Source: Terrimonas sp. | Lineage (GTDB): Bacteria; Bacteroidota; Bacteroidia; Chitinophagales; Chitinophagaceae | DNA length: 39,330 nt | NCBI RefSeq assembly: GCF_003075435.1 | Contig: NZ_QCZJ01000040.1 | Coordinates: 1-39,330 of the forward strand | Reading direction: 5' to 3' | Shown here: piece after piece, positions 24,461-32,435 of the stretch | How the letters are laid out: each line of letters opens with the position of its first letter | Position numbering within the stretch: position 1 is the first letter of the stretch | Position numbers and translations under genes: made by a program | Notes under the pieces: model-generated | Seen by the model: the letters and a program-made list of their open reading frames with translations, nothing else | What the model was told of the DNA's origin: nothing | Database searches by the model: none

Positions 24461-25813
24461 TTATCCTCCGTAACCCGGATTTTGTTTTAGATTCGGATTA
24501 GCATTCATTTCACGCAGAGGAATTGGGAAAACCAGCTTGTTATCATTAAATGGAAAAGCATCTATTGTTTTCTTCAGTCTTTTTGCGTCCTGTATCGCTT
24601 GCCCTTCATGTGCGAGTTCAAGTTTTCTTTCTTTCAAAATAAAACTCAGATCAATGTCTCCGGCTATAGTTGTAAGACCAACTCTGCTGCGGACCGTAGA
24701 AACATCGCTTAACACAGTTGCGCCTTCAGCACTTGCCAGCCTGAAATTACATTCAGCGCGGGTAAGATATAACTCTGCCAGGCGCATAATAGACAGGTTT
24801 TTGTAACGCTGTTTCCATTTTCCGCTGCGCACAGCACCTGCACCTGTATAAAACAGGTCTAATCTTTCATCACCGGCTTCATACAGATTAAGGTGCTTCT
24901 GATTTATTTCTACATCCCCGTCTCTGGCTCCATCTGCACCTGTGGACCAAAACAAGTGCATATCGTTTGCTCCATCCTGTGAGTTAACAGCAATAATAAA
25001 TATGTCTTCTTTTGTCATCGATTCATTATTGAATGCATCGGCATAATTACTATTCAGGGATTTTGAGCCATCAGCATCATCGAACGCGGTATTTACTGCA
25101 GTAAGCGCTTCAGGATATTTTTCCATCTGAAGATATGCACGCGATAAAAAGCCTGCGGCTGCAATGTTTGTAGCGAAAACATCATTTTCGTCAGGCAGGA
25201 GACTTTCAGCGGTTGATAAATCTTCAATAATCTTAGCATATACCTCTTCAACAGTATTCCTGGATACATAACTTTCTTCATTAATGCCTGTTGTGGGTGT
25301 CAACACCAAAGGCACTCCACTTTCTGCCTCAGTAGTATTTCCGTGGCTGTAGGGTTTAGCATAAAAAGTTATAAGATTAAAATAGGTAATGCCTCTTATA
25401 AAAAGAGCCTCACCCATAACCCTGTCTCTGTCATCCTCGTTTACCTTATCAATAGCGGCTATAATATTGTTGCATATATTAATAGTGCTGTATGCCTCGG
25501 TCCAGGTATCTCTCACATAACTATTATTGGTCAGTATTGTTTTATTAAATATTTCCCGGGGTTGATTATAAGTTCCAACCCAGGAAATTTCTCCATCGGC
25601 AGCCTGTAATTCACTATATAAAAGAAACTCTCCGCCTAATAAATATCCTGAGCTCAATGCATCATAAGCTCCGGTTAATGCTTTTTTAATATTAGCATCA
25701 TTAGTAAATACAACCTCATCTGATATAGTTTGGCGGGGCTCCAGATCTAATTGCTTGTTGCAGGAAGAAAATAACAGCCCGGCTGCACAGCACAATATGA
25801 TTAATTTTTTCAT
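24461..25813 (-). CDS. SusD/RagB-family nutrient-binding lipoprotein
   Basis: A 450-residue outer-membrane lipoprotein that would bind the ligand and lid the partner TonB-dependent channel. The start ATG at 25813 gives a classic lipoprotein signal, MKKLIILCCAAGLLFSSC (C18), then N-K-Q-L-D-L-E-P. The mature part has the RagB TPR-like pattern (ANIKKALTGAYDALSSG, then GEALFIRGITYFNLITFY) and the C-terminal RLAELYLTRAECNFRLA and NPGYGG ending of the family. The frame is open to 25924, but that would overlap the end of susC. The susC stop is 16 bases upstream, so it is the second gene of the pair. The natural ligand is unknown. Confidence 0.93.
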   Translation of the reverse strand: MKKLIILCCAAGLLFSSCNKQLDLEPRQTISDEVVFTNDANIKKALTGAYDALSSGYLLGGEFLLYSELQAADGEISWVGTYNQPREIFNKTILTNNSYVRDTWTEAYSTINICNNIIAAIDKVNEDDRDRVMGEALFIRGITYFNLITFYAKPYSHGNTTEAESGVPLVLTPTTGINEESYVSRNTVEEVYAKIIEDLSTAESLLPDENDVFATNIAAAGFLSRAYLQMEKYPEALTAVNTAFDDADGSKSLNSNYADAFNNESMTKEDIFIIAVNSQDGANDMHLFWSTGADGARDGDVEINQKHLNLYEAGDERLDLFYTGAGAVRSGKWKQRYKNLSIMRLAELYLTRAECNFRLASAEGATVLSDVSTVRSRVGLTTIAGDIDLSFILKERKLELAHEGQAIQDAKRLKKTIDAFPFNDNKLVFPIPLREMNANPNLKQNPGYGG

Positions 25814-25829
25814 TGCTTCAGTTTTAGAA

Positions 25830-28800
25830 TTAAAGTCCAAGGTTAATACCGAAAGAAATAGTTTTAATTTGGGGAGCAGAATAAAAATCACCACCCTGGT
25901 TGCGGTTACCTGAACGGTAATCACTGTTTACTTCAGGATCCCATCCGCTATAGTTTGTGAACGTAAACAGGTTTTGCCCTGACACAAATATTCTCGCGCT
26001 CCTTAGTTTTGCAGCCTTCATAATACTGGCCGGCAAATTATACGACAGTGTTAATGTCTTCAGTCGCAGATAGCTTCCATCTTCAATGTAGCGGCTCGAT
26101 GCAGCGATACCATTTGATGGATTTCCTAACCATGCTAACCTGGCCTGCGGCACATCAGTAATATCACCCGGGTTTTGCCATCTTCTTAACTGGTCTTTGG
26201 TTTGGTTGTCGAACCAGTCACCATTTGCAGACATAAAGCCTCCTGCACCATTCATAATCTTGTTCCCATATACTCCCTGGAATAAAACAAGCAGCTCAAT
26301 GCCTTTAAAAGAAACATTGGTATTGAAACCATAAAAGAATTTGGGATTAGGGTTACCAACAACAAAGTTGCCGGCATCATTATAATCATTGGTTGTTGTT
26401 TTGCCATCAGCAAGATAATATAATGCATCCCCGTTATCGGGATCAACACCTGCGTATTTAGGTCCATAAAATATACCGATAGGCTGACCGACGATAAGAG
26501 AGTTTAAATAACGCCCATCATTTCCCGGCAATGTGTCTGTATCGCCATCCAACCTGGTAATCTTGTTCTGGTTCCAGGATATATTACCTCCTGCAGACCA
26601 TTTGAAATCACGCCCGTCAATGATATTGGCGTTCAATACCAGCTCCACACCCTTGTTTTCCATGGAACCTACATTCTGGTATTGCGTAGTGAATCCTGAG
26701 GTGCCGGGTACGGGTACATTATATAAGAGGTTAGAGGTTTTACGAATATAATAGTCTAACTCACCGGTAATCCTGTTATTAAGAAATCCGAAGTCTAATC
26801 CAATATCAGTTTGTTTAGATTGCTCCCATTTAAGTTCAGGATTAGGAAGCTGAGAAGGCACCAACCCGGAAAGGAGATTGTATTTGGAGGCTGTCCACAA
26901 GCCCAGTTGTGGGAAATCGCCAATACCATCGGCTGTACCGGTAAAGCCATAGCTTGCCCTGAGCTTAAGAAAACTCAGGAAGTCTGATCCTGACAGAAAA
27001 GATTCGTTACTGATGATCCAGCCTGCAGATATTGCCGGGAAAAATCCATAACGGGAATCTTTACCAAACCTTGATGATCCATCAATTCTTCCACTCAGGT
27101 TCAGGATATATTTATCGTTGAACTTGTAGTTGATACGCGAAAAATAAGAAACAAAAGAATAATTGGTTTGTGTAGACGATCCTCCCGTTATTTGTCCTGC
27201 ACTTGCTAATTTGTTTAAGTCATCCACAGGAAATCCTTCTCCTTCAACATAAGCATCATCTGTTGTAACCTTTTGAAAAGACGTGCCCAGTACAACATCC
27301 AGGTCGTGACGATCAGAAAAGGTATTGTGATAGTTAAAGTAATTGTTTGTATTCAGGTTAACAGTTCTCAGCCATTCGCTTATGCCATATCCTCCCGTTG
27401 TACCACCACCAGTATACGTTTTGGTGCCGTAGTATGCATTTCTTTCCTGGTTAAATATATCAAGCCCCAGTTCAGACCTGAAAGAGAAATTGCGGGTAAA
27501 ACTAAGTTGCCCATAAATATTTGAAAGATTTCTAAACCCGGTAGCAATATTTTTAGTTCCTTCAAAATCGAGCAATGGGTTATAATATGTGGTGATGGGT
27601 CTGTCATTCAGTTCTCCGTTTTCATCTCTTACCGGTGTAATCGGAGCCAGGGCCACAATCTGCATCGGTGTAGTAAATGCATTATCAGCAGCAACTCTTC
27701 TACCCTTTGTACGGGCTACGCTTAAATTAGCTCCAAACTTAAAAAGCTTTGATACCTCGTGATCAACATTAAGCCTTCCTGAAATACGCTGGAATGTATT
27801 ACCTATTAATATACCATCCTGGTCGGTATAGCTGCCGCTGAAGTAAAATTTCGTTTTATCAGTACCGCCGGAAGCTGTTACATCAGCAGTAGTAGTATTT
27901 GCTTTATCATTAAAAGCAAGCTTTTCCCAGTTTGTATTGGTTGAAAGTGTTTTCCAGTTATCGTTATAGCCAGAATACCTGTTAAACCGGCCTTCTACCA
28001 CACCAACATTATAATCTATTACATCCTGTTCGCTTACAAATCCATCAGCAATGGCAGCAGCGTTATTTCTGTTCCAGTAATACTTAGCATCGTTTGTAGC
28101 AGCTTCGGTAAAGAACTCCACATACTCAGCAGCATTTAAAAATCCTCTCAGGTGAGTAGGTTTATTAAATCCATGCTGCAGGTTCACATCCAGCTTTGTT
28201 CTGCCGGCCTTCCCTTTTTTGGTAGTGATAAGAACTACGCCATTGGCAGCCCGGGAGCCATAAATAGCAGCTGCTGAAGCATCTTTTAATATTTCAAACG
28301 ATTCAACATCGTTGAAATTAATGTCTGCCGTTGTATTTCCTCCTACCGTTGAGGTATTCATAGGAATTCCATCAATAACATACAGCGGCTCATTGGTAGC
28401 TGTTATTGAACCTGATCCGCGGATACGTAATTTAATGCCGCCTCCCACTCTTCCGCTTTCACTTTCTACAAATACACCTGCCGCACGGCCTTGTATAGCC
28501 TGCGTAAAGTTTGGAACAGGTACATTTTTAATTTCCTCGCCCCTTACCTTAGCAATATTTCCGGTAAGGTCTTTTCTTATCCTGCTACCAAAACCTACGA
28601 CCACCACCTCGCTGAGAGATTGTGAAGACCCTTCTTCTAATTGGATATTAGAAAAATCGGAAGTTATTGGCAACTCCACAGTCTTATAACCCACGTAGGT
28701 GATAATTAATTTTGTAGCTGCAGGAAGGGCTTTGAATTCAAAGGTGCCATCAGTATTTGTTACTGTAGCAACATCAGACTTATCAGATTTAATTGTGGCT

Positions 28801-28931
28801 CCTGCGATGGGGCTTCCGTCTTTTGCATCGGAGATTTTCCCTTTTATTAATTTAGTTTGCGCCACACTAACCTGTAGCAGAATGCAAATAGCCATGCCCG
28901 TAAGCATGGCAAGCTTAAACCATTTTCTCAT
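25830..28931 (-). CDS. SusC/RagA-family TonB-dependent outer-membrane transporter
   Basis: A 1033-residue TonB-linked channel. After a signal peptide (about 1-25, ending VSVAQ), a carboxypeptidase-like beta-sandwich (about 30-105, KGKISDAKDGSPIAGATI) is followed by the SusC plug signature EVVVVGFG and the segment IKLRIRGSGSITATNEPLYV. The remaining ~800 residues form the 22-strand barrel. It works with the SusD protein encoded directly downstream, taking up an oligosaccharide, peptide or similar ligand using energy from TonB. No sigma/anti-sigma pair, SusR-type regulator or glycoside hydrolase is adjacent, so the substrate cannot be inferred. A perfect -7 box lies 35 bases before the ATG. Confidence 0.95.
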   Translation of the reverse strand: MRKWFKLAMLTGMAICILLQVSVAQTKLIKGKISDAKDGSPIAGATIKSDKSDVATVTNTDGTFEFKALPAATKLIITYVGYKTVELPITSDFSNIQLEEGSSQSLSEVVVVGFGSRIRKDLTGNIAKVRGEEIKNVPVPNFTQAIQGRAAGVFVESESGRVGGGIKLRIRGSGSITATNEPLYVIDGIPMNTSTVGGNTTADINFNDVESFEILKDASAAAIYGSRAANGVVLITTKKGKAGRTKLDVNLQHGFNKPTHLRGFLNAAEYVEFFTEAATNDAKYYWNRNNAAAIADGFVSEQDVIDYNVGVVEGRFNRYSGYNDNWKTLSTNTNWEKLAFNDKANTTTADVTASGGTDKTKFYFSGSYTDQDGILIGNTFQRISGRLNVDHEVSKLFKFGANLSVARTKGRRVAADNAFTTPMQIVALAPITPVRDENGELNDRPITTYYNPLLDFEGTKNIATGFRNLSNIYGQLSFTRNFSFRSELGLDIFNQERNAYYGTKTYTGGGTTGGYGISEWLRTVNLNTNNYFNYHNTFSDRHDLDVVLGTSFQKVTTDDAYVEGEGFPVDDLNKLASAGQITGGSSTQTNYSFVSYFSRINYKFNDKYILNLSGRIDGSSRFGKDSRYGFFPAISAGWIISNESFLSGSDFLSFLKLRASYGFTGTADGIGDFPQLGLWTASKYNLLSGLVPSQLPNPELKWEQSKQTDIGLDFGFLNNRITGELDYYIRKTSNLLYNVPVPGTSGFTTQYQNVGSMENKGVELVLNANIIDGRDFKWSAGGNISWNQNKITRLDGDTDTLPGNDGRYLNSLIVGQPIGIFYGPKYAGVDPDNGDALYYLADGKTTTNDYNDAGNFVVGNPNPKFFYGFNTNVSFKGIELLVLFQGVYGNKIMNGAGGFMSANGDWFDNQTKDQLRRWQNPGDITDVPQARLAWLGNPSNGIAASSRYIEDGSYLRLKTLTLSYNLPASIMKAAKLRSARIFVSGQNLFTFTNYSGWDPEVNSDYRSGNRNQGGDFYSAPQIKTISFGINLGL

Positions 28932-28966
28932 GTTGTTTTGGTTTTATTAAAAATAATTTAATAAAT

Positions 28967-28974
28967 CAAATATA
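28967..28974 (-). promoter_or_regulatory. -7 box of the susC-susD operon
   Basis: TATATTTG on the minus strand matches TAnnTTTG fully, 35 bases before the susC ATG. No TTG occurs at 17-23 bases upstream. Confidence 0.5.
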
Positions 28975-29013
28975 AGCCAAATGAACAATTAAAAATAGGG
29001 TGTCAAACATAAA

Positions 29014-29038
29014 AAAAGGCCACTTATAGCGACCTTTT
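29014..29038 (-). terminator. Terminator of the zinc peptidase gene
   Basis: Read on the minus strand, AAAAGGTCGC and GTGGCCTTTT pair over 10 bp with two G-U pairs around a 5-base loop, followed by further T residues. It lies 33 bases past the stop at 29071. Confidence 0.7.
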
Positions 29039-29070
29039 GTTTTAAAACGTTGAATTGTATAAAAAAATAA

Positions 29071-29754
29071 CTAATTTCTTTTATTTCCCATATATATTAA
29101 AACATACTGGGCAAGTGTTACGATTGATGCTACTGCCGCTACAACATAAGTCATTGCCGCCCATTTAAGTGCATCTTTAGCCATAGGAAATTCCTGCGCA
29201 TTGGTAACATTGGTATGCTGCAACCAGGCTAATGCCCTGTTACTGGCATCAAACTCTACAGGAAGAGTTATAACTGAGAATATGGTAGTCAGTGCAAAAA
29301 GAACGATCCCTACCAGTAGCAGGGTCGGAAACACTTTTATCAATATAATCCCACCAATCAATACCCATTGCACCAGCATGGAGCTGTATTGTACGAATGG
29401 CACCAATTTGCTCCTGAGCATCAACCACTTATATGAAGTGGCATGCTGAACGGCATGCCCGCATTCGTGAGCGGCTACAGCAGCAGCGGCTACAGAGACC
29501 CCATTGTAAACATCCGGGCTCAGGTTTACAGTCTTGTTTAAAGGATTATAGTGGTCTGTTAAAAAGCCATCTGAAGCGGTTACAGCCACGTCATAAATAC
29601 CATTTTCTTTAAGCATCTTTTCAGCTACCTGTTTTCCGGTTAAGCCGCTCATTAACCCCACTTTGCTATACCTGGCAAACTTGCCCCTCAACTGCATGCT
29701 GACCAGCATACTTATACCTACAAAAATTAAAGAAACCAACCATATTGATCCCAT
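29071..29754 (-). CDS. Membrane zinc metallopeptidase (YugP-like)
   Basis: A 227-residue membrane protein with an N-terminal hydrophobic segment (about 4-20), then a cytosolic or periplasmic loop carrying the zinc site H96-E97-C98-G99-H100 within VAAHECGHAVQHA, then two further hydrophobic regions (about 115-160 and 195-222). The layout and the NLSPDVYNGVSVAAAAVAAHE block match the zinc peptidase family that includes Bacillus YugP. The PVEFDASNRAL motif after the second hydrophobic region supplies the distal acidic ligand. Substrate is unknown; a role in membrane protein quality control is often assumed but not established here. The gene stands alone, with its own promoter and terminator. Confidence 0.92.
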   Translation of the reverse strand: MGSIWLVSLIFVGISMLVSMQLRGKFARYSKVGLMSGLTGKQVAEKMLKENGIYDVAVTASDGFLTDHYNPLNKTVNLSPDVYNGVSVAAAAVAAHECGHAVQHATSYKWLMLRSKLVPFVQYSSMLVQWVLIGGIILIKVFPTLLLVGIVLFALTTIFSVITLPVEFDASNRALAWLQHTNVTNAQEFPMAKDALKWAAMTYVVAAVASIVTLAQYVLIYMGNKRN

Positions 29755-29784
29755 ATTAAATTATTTTTTTGAGTATGTATACAT

Positions 29785-29812
29785 CAAAGCTATTACCATT
29801 TTTATAAAATGG
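29785..29812 (-). promoter_or_regulatory. Promoter of the zinc peptidase gene with an adjacent palindrome
   Basis: TAGCTTTG on the minus strand (29785-29792) is a full -7 box, 30 bases before the ATG. Just upstream of it, 29796-29812 is a perfect 7-bp palindrome with a 3-base centre (ccatttt-tat-aaaatgg), in the place where an operator between the -7 and -33 regions would be. Confidence 0.45.
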
Positions 29813-29994
29813 CGATTGAAAAGCCGATTTGTCATAAATTGGTTTTTTTAAGAAAAAAATCTGACAAAATGACGAATTTTAAAAATTGTTCTCAAAATTT
29901 TTCAAGTCACAATAATTTGATTTTCAGCTAATTAAATGTGTTGATACGCTTAAAGAGGAAGTATAAAAGTTATTCACAGGGAGCAAAATTAATT

Positions 29995-30023
29995 TTGTTA
30001 TGTTTGAGCAATTTGTAATTTAG
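29995..30023 (+). promoter_or_regulatory. Promoter-like TTG-N18-TAATTTAG
   Basis: TTG at 29995-29997 and TAATTTAG at 30016-30023 with an 18-base spacer. The same -7 sequence TAATTTAG occurs at 12126-12133 before another short hairpin unit. Confidence 0.4.
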
Positions 30024-30028
30024 TGCAA

Positions 30029-30086
30029 GAATTTAATGGGTTAGTAAGTACTAAAGGGTCAGCGAAAGTTGACCCTTTAACTTTTT
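30029..30086 (+). ncRNA. Candidate short RNA (about 58 nt) with an orphan terminator
   Basis: The hairpin at 30052-30079 has a U-rich tail on the plus strand, yet no plus-strand gene lies between 24164 and 30342, so the terminator must end something else. A promoter-like pair sits just upstream. No reading frame is inside. Ends are estimated. Confidence 0.35.
30052..30086 (+). terminator. Orphan intrinsic terminator
   Basis: A perfect 10-bp stem, taaagggtca (30052-30061) and tgacccttta (30070-30079), with an 8-base loop, followed by ACTTTTT. Confidence 0.75.
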
Positions 30087-30341
30087 AAAGAACGAAATTT
30101 TGGATCATCGTCTTCAATAATTCTTTTGCAAACCAATTTTCAATTTCAGTTTATTACTTCAGGCAATTTTTTGTTGATAACATGTGATTGAGCGATGAAT
30201 ACCGATTGATTTTTTTTGCGATGATATTTTTTATACAAACTGATGCATTAATCATTCCAAAAAAATATATCGGGCTGTTAACAATCCAAACTGTTCATCA
30301 TTACATCTTACAATTACAATTACTCGCTTATCTTTAATCCC

Positions 30342-31718
30342 ATGAGCAAAATTAAAACCGCATTTTTTTGTAGCAACTGTGGTTATGAATCTACCAAGTG
30401 GACAGGTAAATGTCCATCATGCAATGAGTGGAATACTTTTGTAGAAGAGTTGATTGAAAAACCTTCAGCTAAAAACAACAGAAAAGAATGGGCGGCATAC
30501 AACAATAACGAGCTTAATGGTAAAACGGTTGCATTACATGAAGTATCGGCCGGAGAAGAAAAAAGAATAATTACATCTGATGCGGAGTTAAACAGAGTGT
30601 TAGGAAATGGTATTGTTGCCGGGAGCATTACATTGATTGCAGGAGAGCCGGGCATTGGTAAATCTACGTTGTTTCTTCAAAACGGTTTATTGTTAAAGAA
30701 TATTATCACATTATATATAAGTGGGGAAGAAAGCGAACAACAGATAAAAATGCGTGCAGACCGGTTGAATATAAAGAATGAAAACTTTTATTTACTTACC
30801 GAAACTTCTACGCAGGTTATTTTCCAGGAAATAAAAAAGCTGAAGCCTCAACTGGTAATTGTAGACTCCATTCAAACTTTGCATTCCCCTTTTATTGAAT
30901 CTTCTGCAGGAAGCGTTTCACAAATAAGAGAGAGCGCCGCCGAGTTTCAACGCTTTGCTAAGGAAACCAATACACCTGTGTTTTTAATAGGCCATATTAC
31001 CAAGGAAGGAAATATTGCCGGTCCAAAAATTCTTGAGCATATGGTTGATACTGTTCTTCAGTTTGAGGGCGACCAGCATTATGCTTACAGGATATTGCGA
31101 ACAATAAAAAACAGGTTTGGCTCTACGTCAGAGCTGGGGATATATGAAATGACAGGAACCGGTATGCGCACTGTTTCTAATCCTTCTGAAATACTTATTA
31201 CACAAAAAGAAGAGCAACTCAGTGGTATAAGTATTGCTGCCACGCTTGAAGGATTACGGCCTTTATTAATAGAAGTGCAGGCATTGGTTACGCAATCAGT
31301 ATATGGTACACCGCAACGCACAAGCAGCGGATTTGATTTACGAAGGTTACAATTATTATTAGCAGTACTTGAAAAAAGAGGAGGATTTCATTTTGGAATG
31401 AAGGATGTATTTGTCAATATAGCCGGCGGATTAAAAGTAGAAGATCCATCTATTGACCTTGCTATGGTAAGTGCATTGCTGAGCTCGTATGAAGACATAC
31501 CTCTTCCCCAGCATATAGCTTTTGCAGGCGAGGTTGGACTAAGTGGGGAGATAAGAGCCGTAAACCGTATTGAGCAGCGCATTGCCGAAGCAGAGAAACT
31601 GGGATTTGAAAAAATCGTCATCAGCAAATACAATCAAAAGGGTTTGGGTAAGCAGCATTTTAATATTGAATTGGTTACTATGAGTAAAGTAGAAGATTTA
31701 TATAAATATCTATTTTAA
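30342..31718 (+). CDS. radA: DNA repair protein RadA
   Basis: A 458-residue ATPase that helps process branched recombination intermediates, acting as a helicase-like partner of RecA. The N-terminal zinc finger has C10-x2-C13 and C24-x2-C27 (FFCSNCGYESTKWTGKCPSC). The Walker A motif is GEPGIGKST (101-109), followed by ISGEESEQQIKMRADRL and Walker B LVIVDSIQTL. The RadA-specific KNRFG motif is in IKNRFGSTSELGIYEM. The C-terminal Lon-like domain holds GGLKVEDPSIDLAM and LSGEIRAVNRIEQRI. Length is standard. It is followed without a gap by comF. Confidence 0.97.
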   Translation: MSKIKTAFFCSNCGYESTKWTGKCPSCNEWNTFVEELIEKPSAKNNRKEWAAYNNNELNGKTVALHEVSAGEEKRIITSDAELNRVLGNGIVAGSITLIAGEPGIGKSTLFLQNGLLLKNIITLYISGEESEQQIKMRADRLNIKNENFYLLTETSTQVIFQEIKKLKPQLVIVDSIQTLHSPFIESSAGSVSQIRESAAEFQRFAKETNTPVFLIGHITKEGNIAGPKILEHMVDTVLQFEGDQHYAYRILRTIKNRFGSTSELGIYEMTGTGMRTVSNPSEILITQKEEQLSGISIAATLEGLRPLLIEVQALVTQSVYGTPQRTSSGFDLRRLQLLLAVLEKRGGFHFGMKDVFVNIAGGLKVEDPSIDLAMVSALLSSYEDIPLPQHIAFAGEVGLSGEIRAVNRIEQRIAEAEKLGFEKIVISKYNQKGLGKQHFNIELVTMSKVEDLYKYLF

Positions 31719-32423
31719 TTGACCTTGTTTAAAACAATAGTAAATAGCGTCAGTCATCTTTTGTTTCCACATCTCTGTAATGGTTGTGGCTCCGATCTTT
31801 TAGATGATAAGCATTTACTGTGCACTAAATGCTATGATCATCTTTACAAAACCAATTTTGAATTGCTGCCTGATAATACGGTTGAAAAAACACTTTGGGG
31901 CAGATTAGCCTGTTCAGCCGCAACCAGTCAATATTACTTTTCTAAAGGCTCGGTATTACAGCACCTGGTACACCAGTTTAAATACAAATCAAATAAAGAT
32001 ATAGCCGTATACCTTGGTAAGTGCATGGGTGAAACATTGCGTGGGGCAAATCGTTTTAATGCAATTGATGCCATTATACCATTGCCTCTTTTCCCGGATA
32101 AACAGAGAAAAAGGGGATATAACCAGGCGGCATTACTATGCGAAGGCATCGCCTCCGTTATGCAGATACCCGTTATATACAATGTAGTTCATCGCATTCG
32201 TTATACAGAAACGCAAACCCATAAAACACGCATGGAAAGATGGCAGAATGTGGAAGGCGTATTTATTACAAAGGAGCAAAGCATTGTGCAAAACAAAAAC
32301 CTTTTACTGGTAGATGATGTAATTACCACCGGCGCTACCATTGAAGCATGCGGTAATGCAATACTGGAGGATATACCGGGAGTGAAACTGAATATTGCAG
32401 CACTTGCCTATGCAAATGCCTGA
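31719..32423 (+). CDS. ComF family phosphoribosyltransferase-like protein, TTG start
   Basis: A 234-residue protein with an N-terminal zinc finger (C20-x2-C23 and C35-x2-C38, in LCNGCGSDLL and LLCTKCYDHL) and a C-terminal phosphoribosyltransferase-type domain with LLLVDDVITTGATIEACG (about 197-214). Relatives take part in DNA uptake and, with RadA-type proteins, in recombination of incoming DNA; their enzymatic activity is unproven. No in-frame ATG precedes the zinc finger. The TTG at 31719 directly abuts the radA stop (TAATTG); a TTG at 31725 is the other option. Translational coupling to radA fits this arrangement. Confidence 0.9.
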   Translation: MTLFKTIVNSVSHLLFPHLCNGCGSDLLDDKHLLCTKCYDHLYKTNFELLPDNTVEKTLWGRLACSAATSQYYFSKGSVLQHLVHQFKYKSNKDIAVYLGKCMGETLRGANRFNAIDAIIPLPLFPDKQRKRGYNQAALLCEGIASVMQIPVIYNVVHRIRYTETQTHKTRMERWQNVEGVFITKEQSIVQNKNLLLVDDVITTGATIEACGNAILEDIPGVKLNIAALAYANA

Positions 32424-32435
32424 TAATAATAAGAG

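Larger units (their letters stand above)
29755..30341. other. 587-base AT-rich gap between divergent genes
   Basis: No reading frame of note. It holds the zinc peptidase promoter and palindrome (29785-29812), a full -7 box TAATTTTG on the plus strand (29990-29997), the promoter-like pair and short RNA candidate (29995-30086), and a near -7 box TATCTTTA (30329-30336) only 5 bases before radA. Confidence 0.6.

Noticed and set aside
25814-25924. Longer start for the SusD gene
   Set aside because: It would overlap the end of susC and hide the clear lipoprotein signal that begins at 25813.
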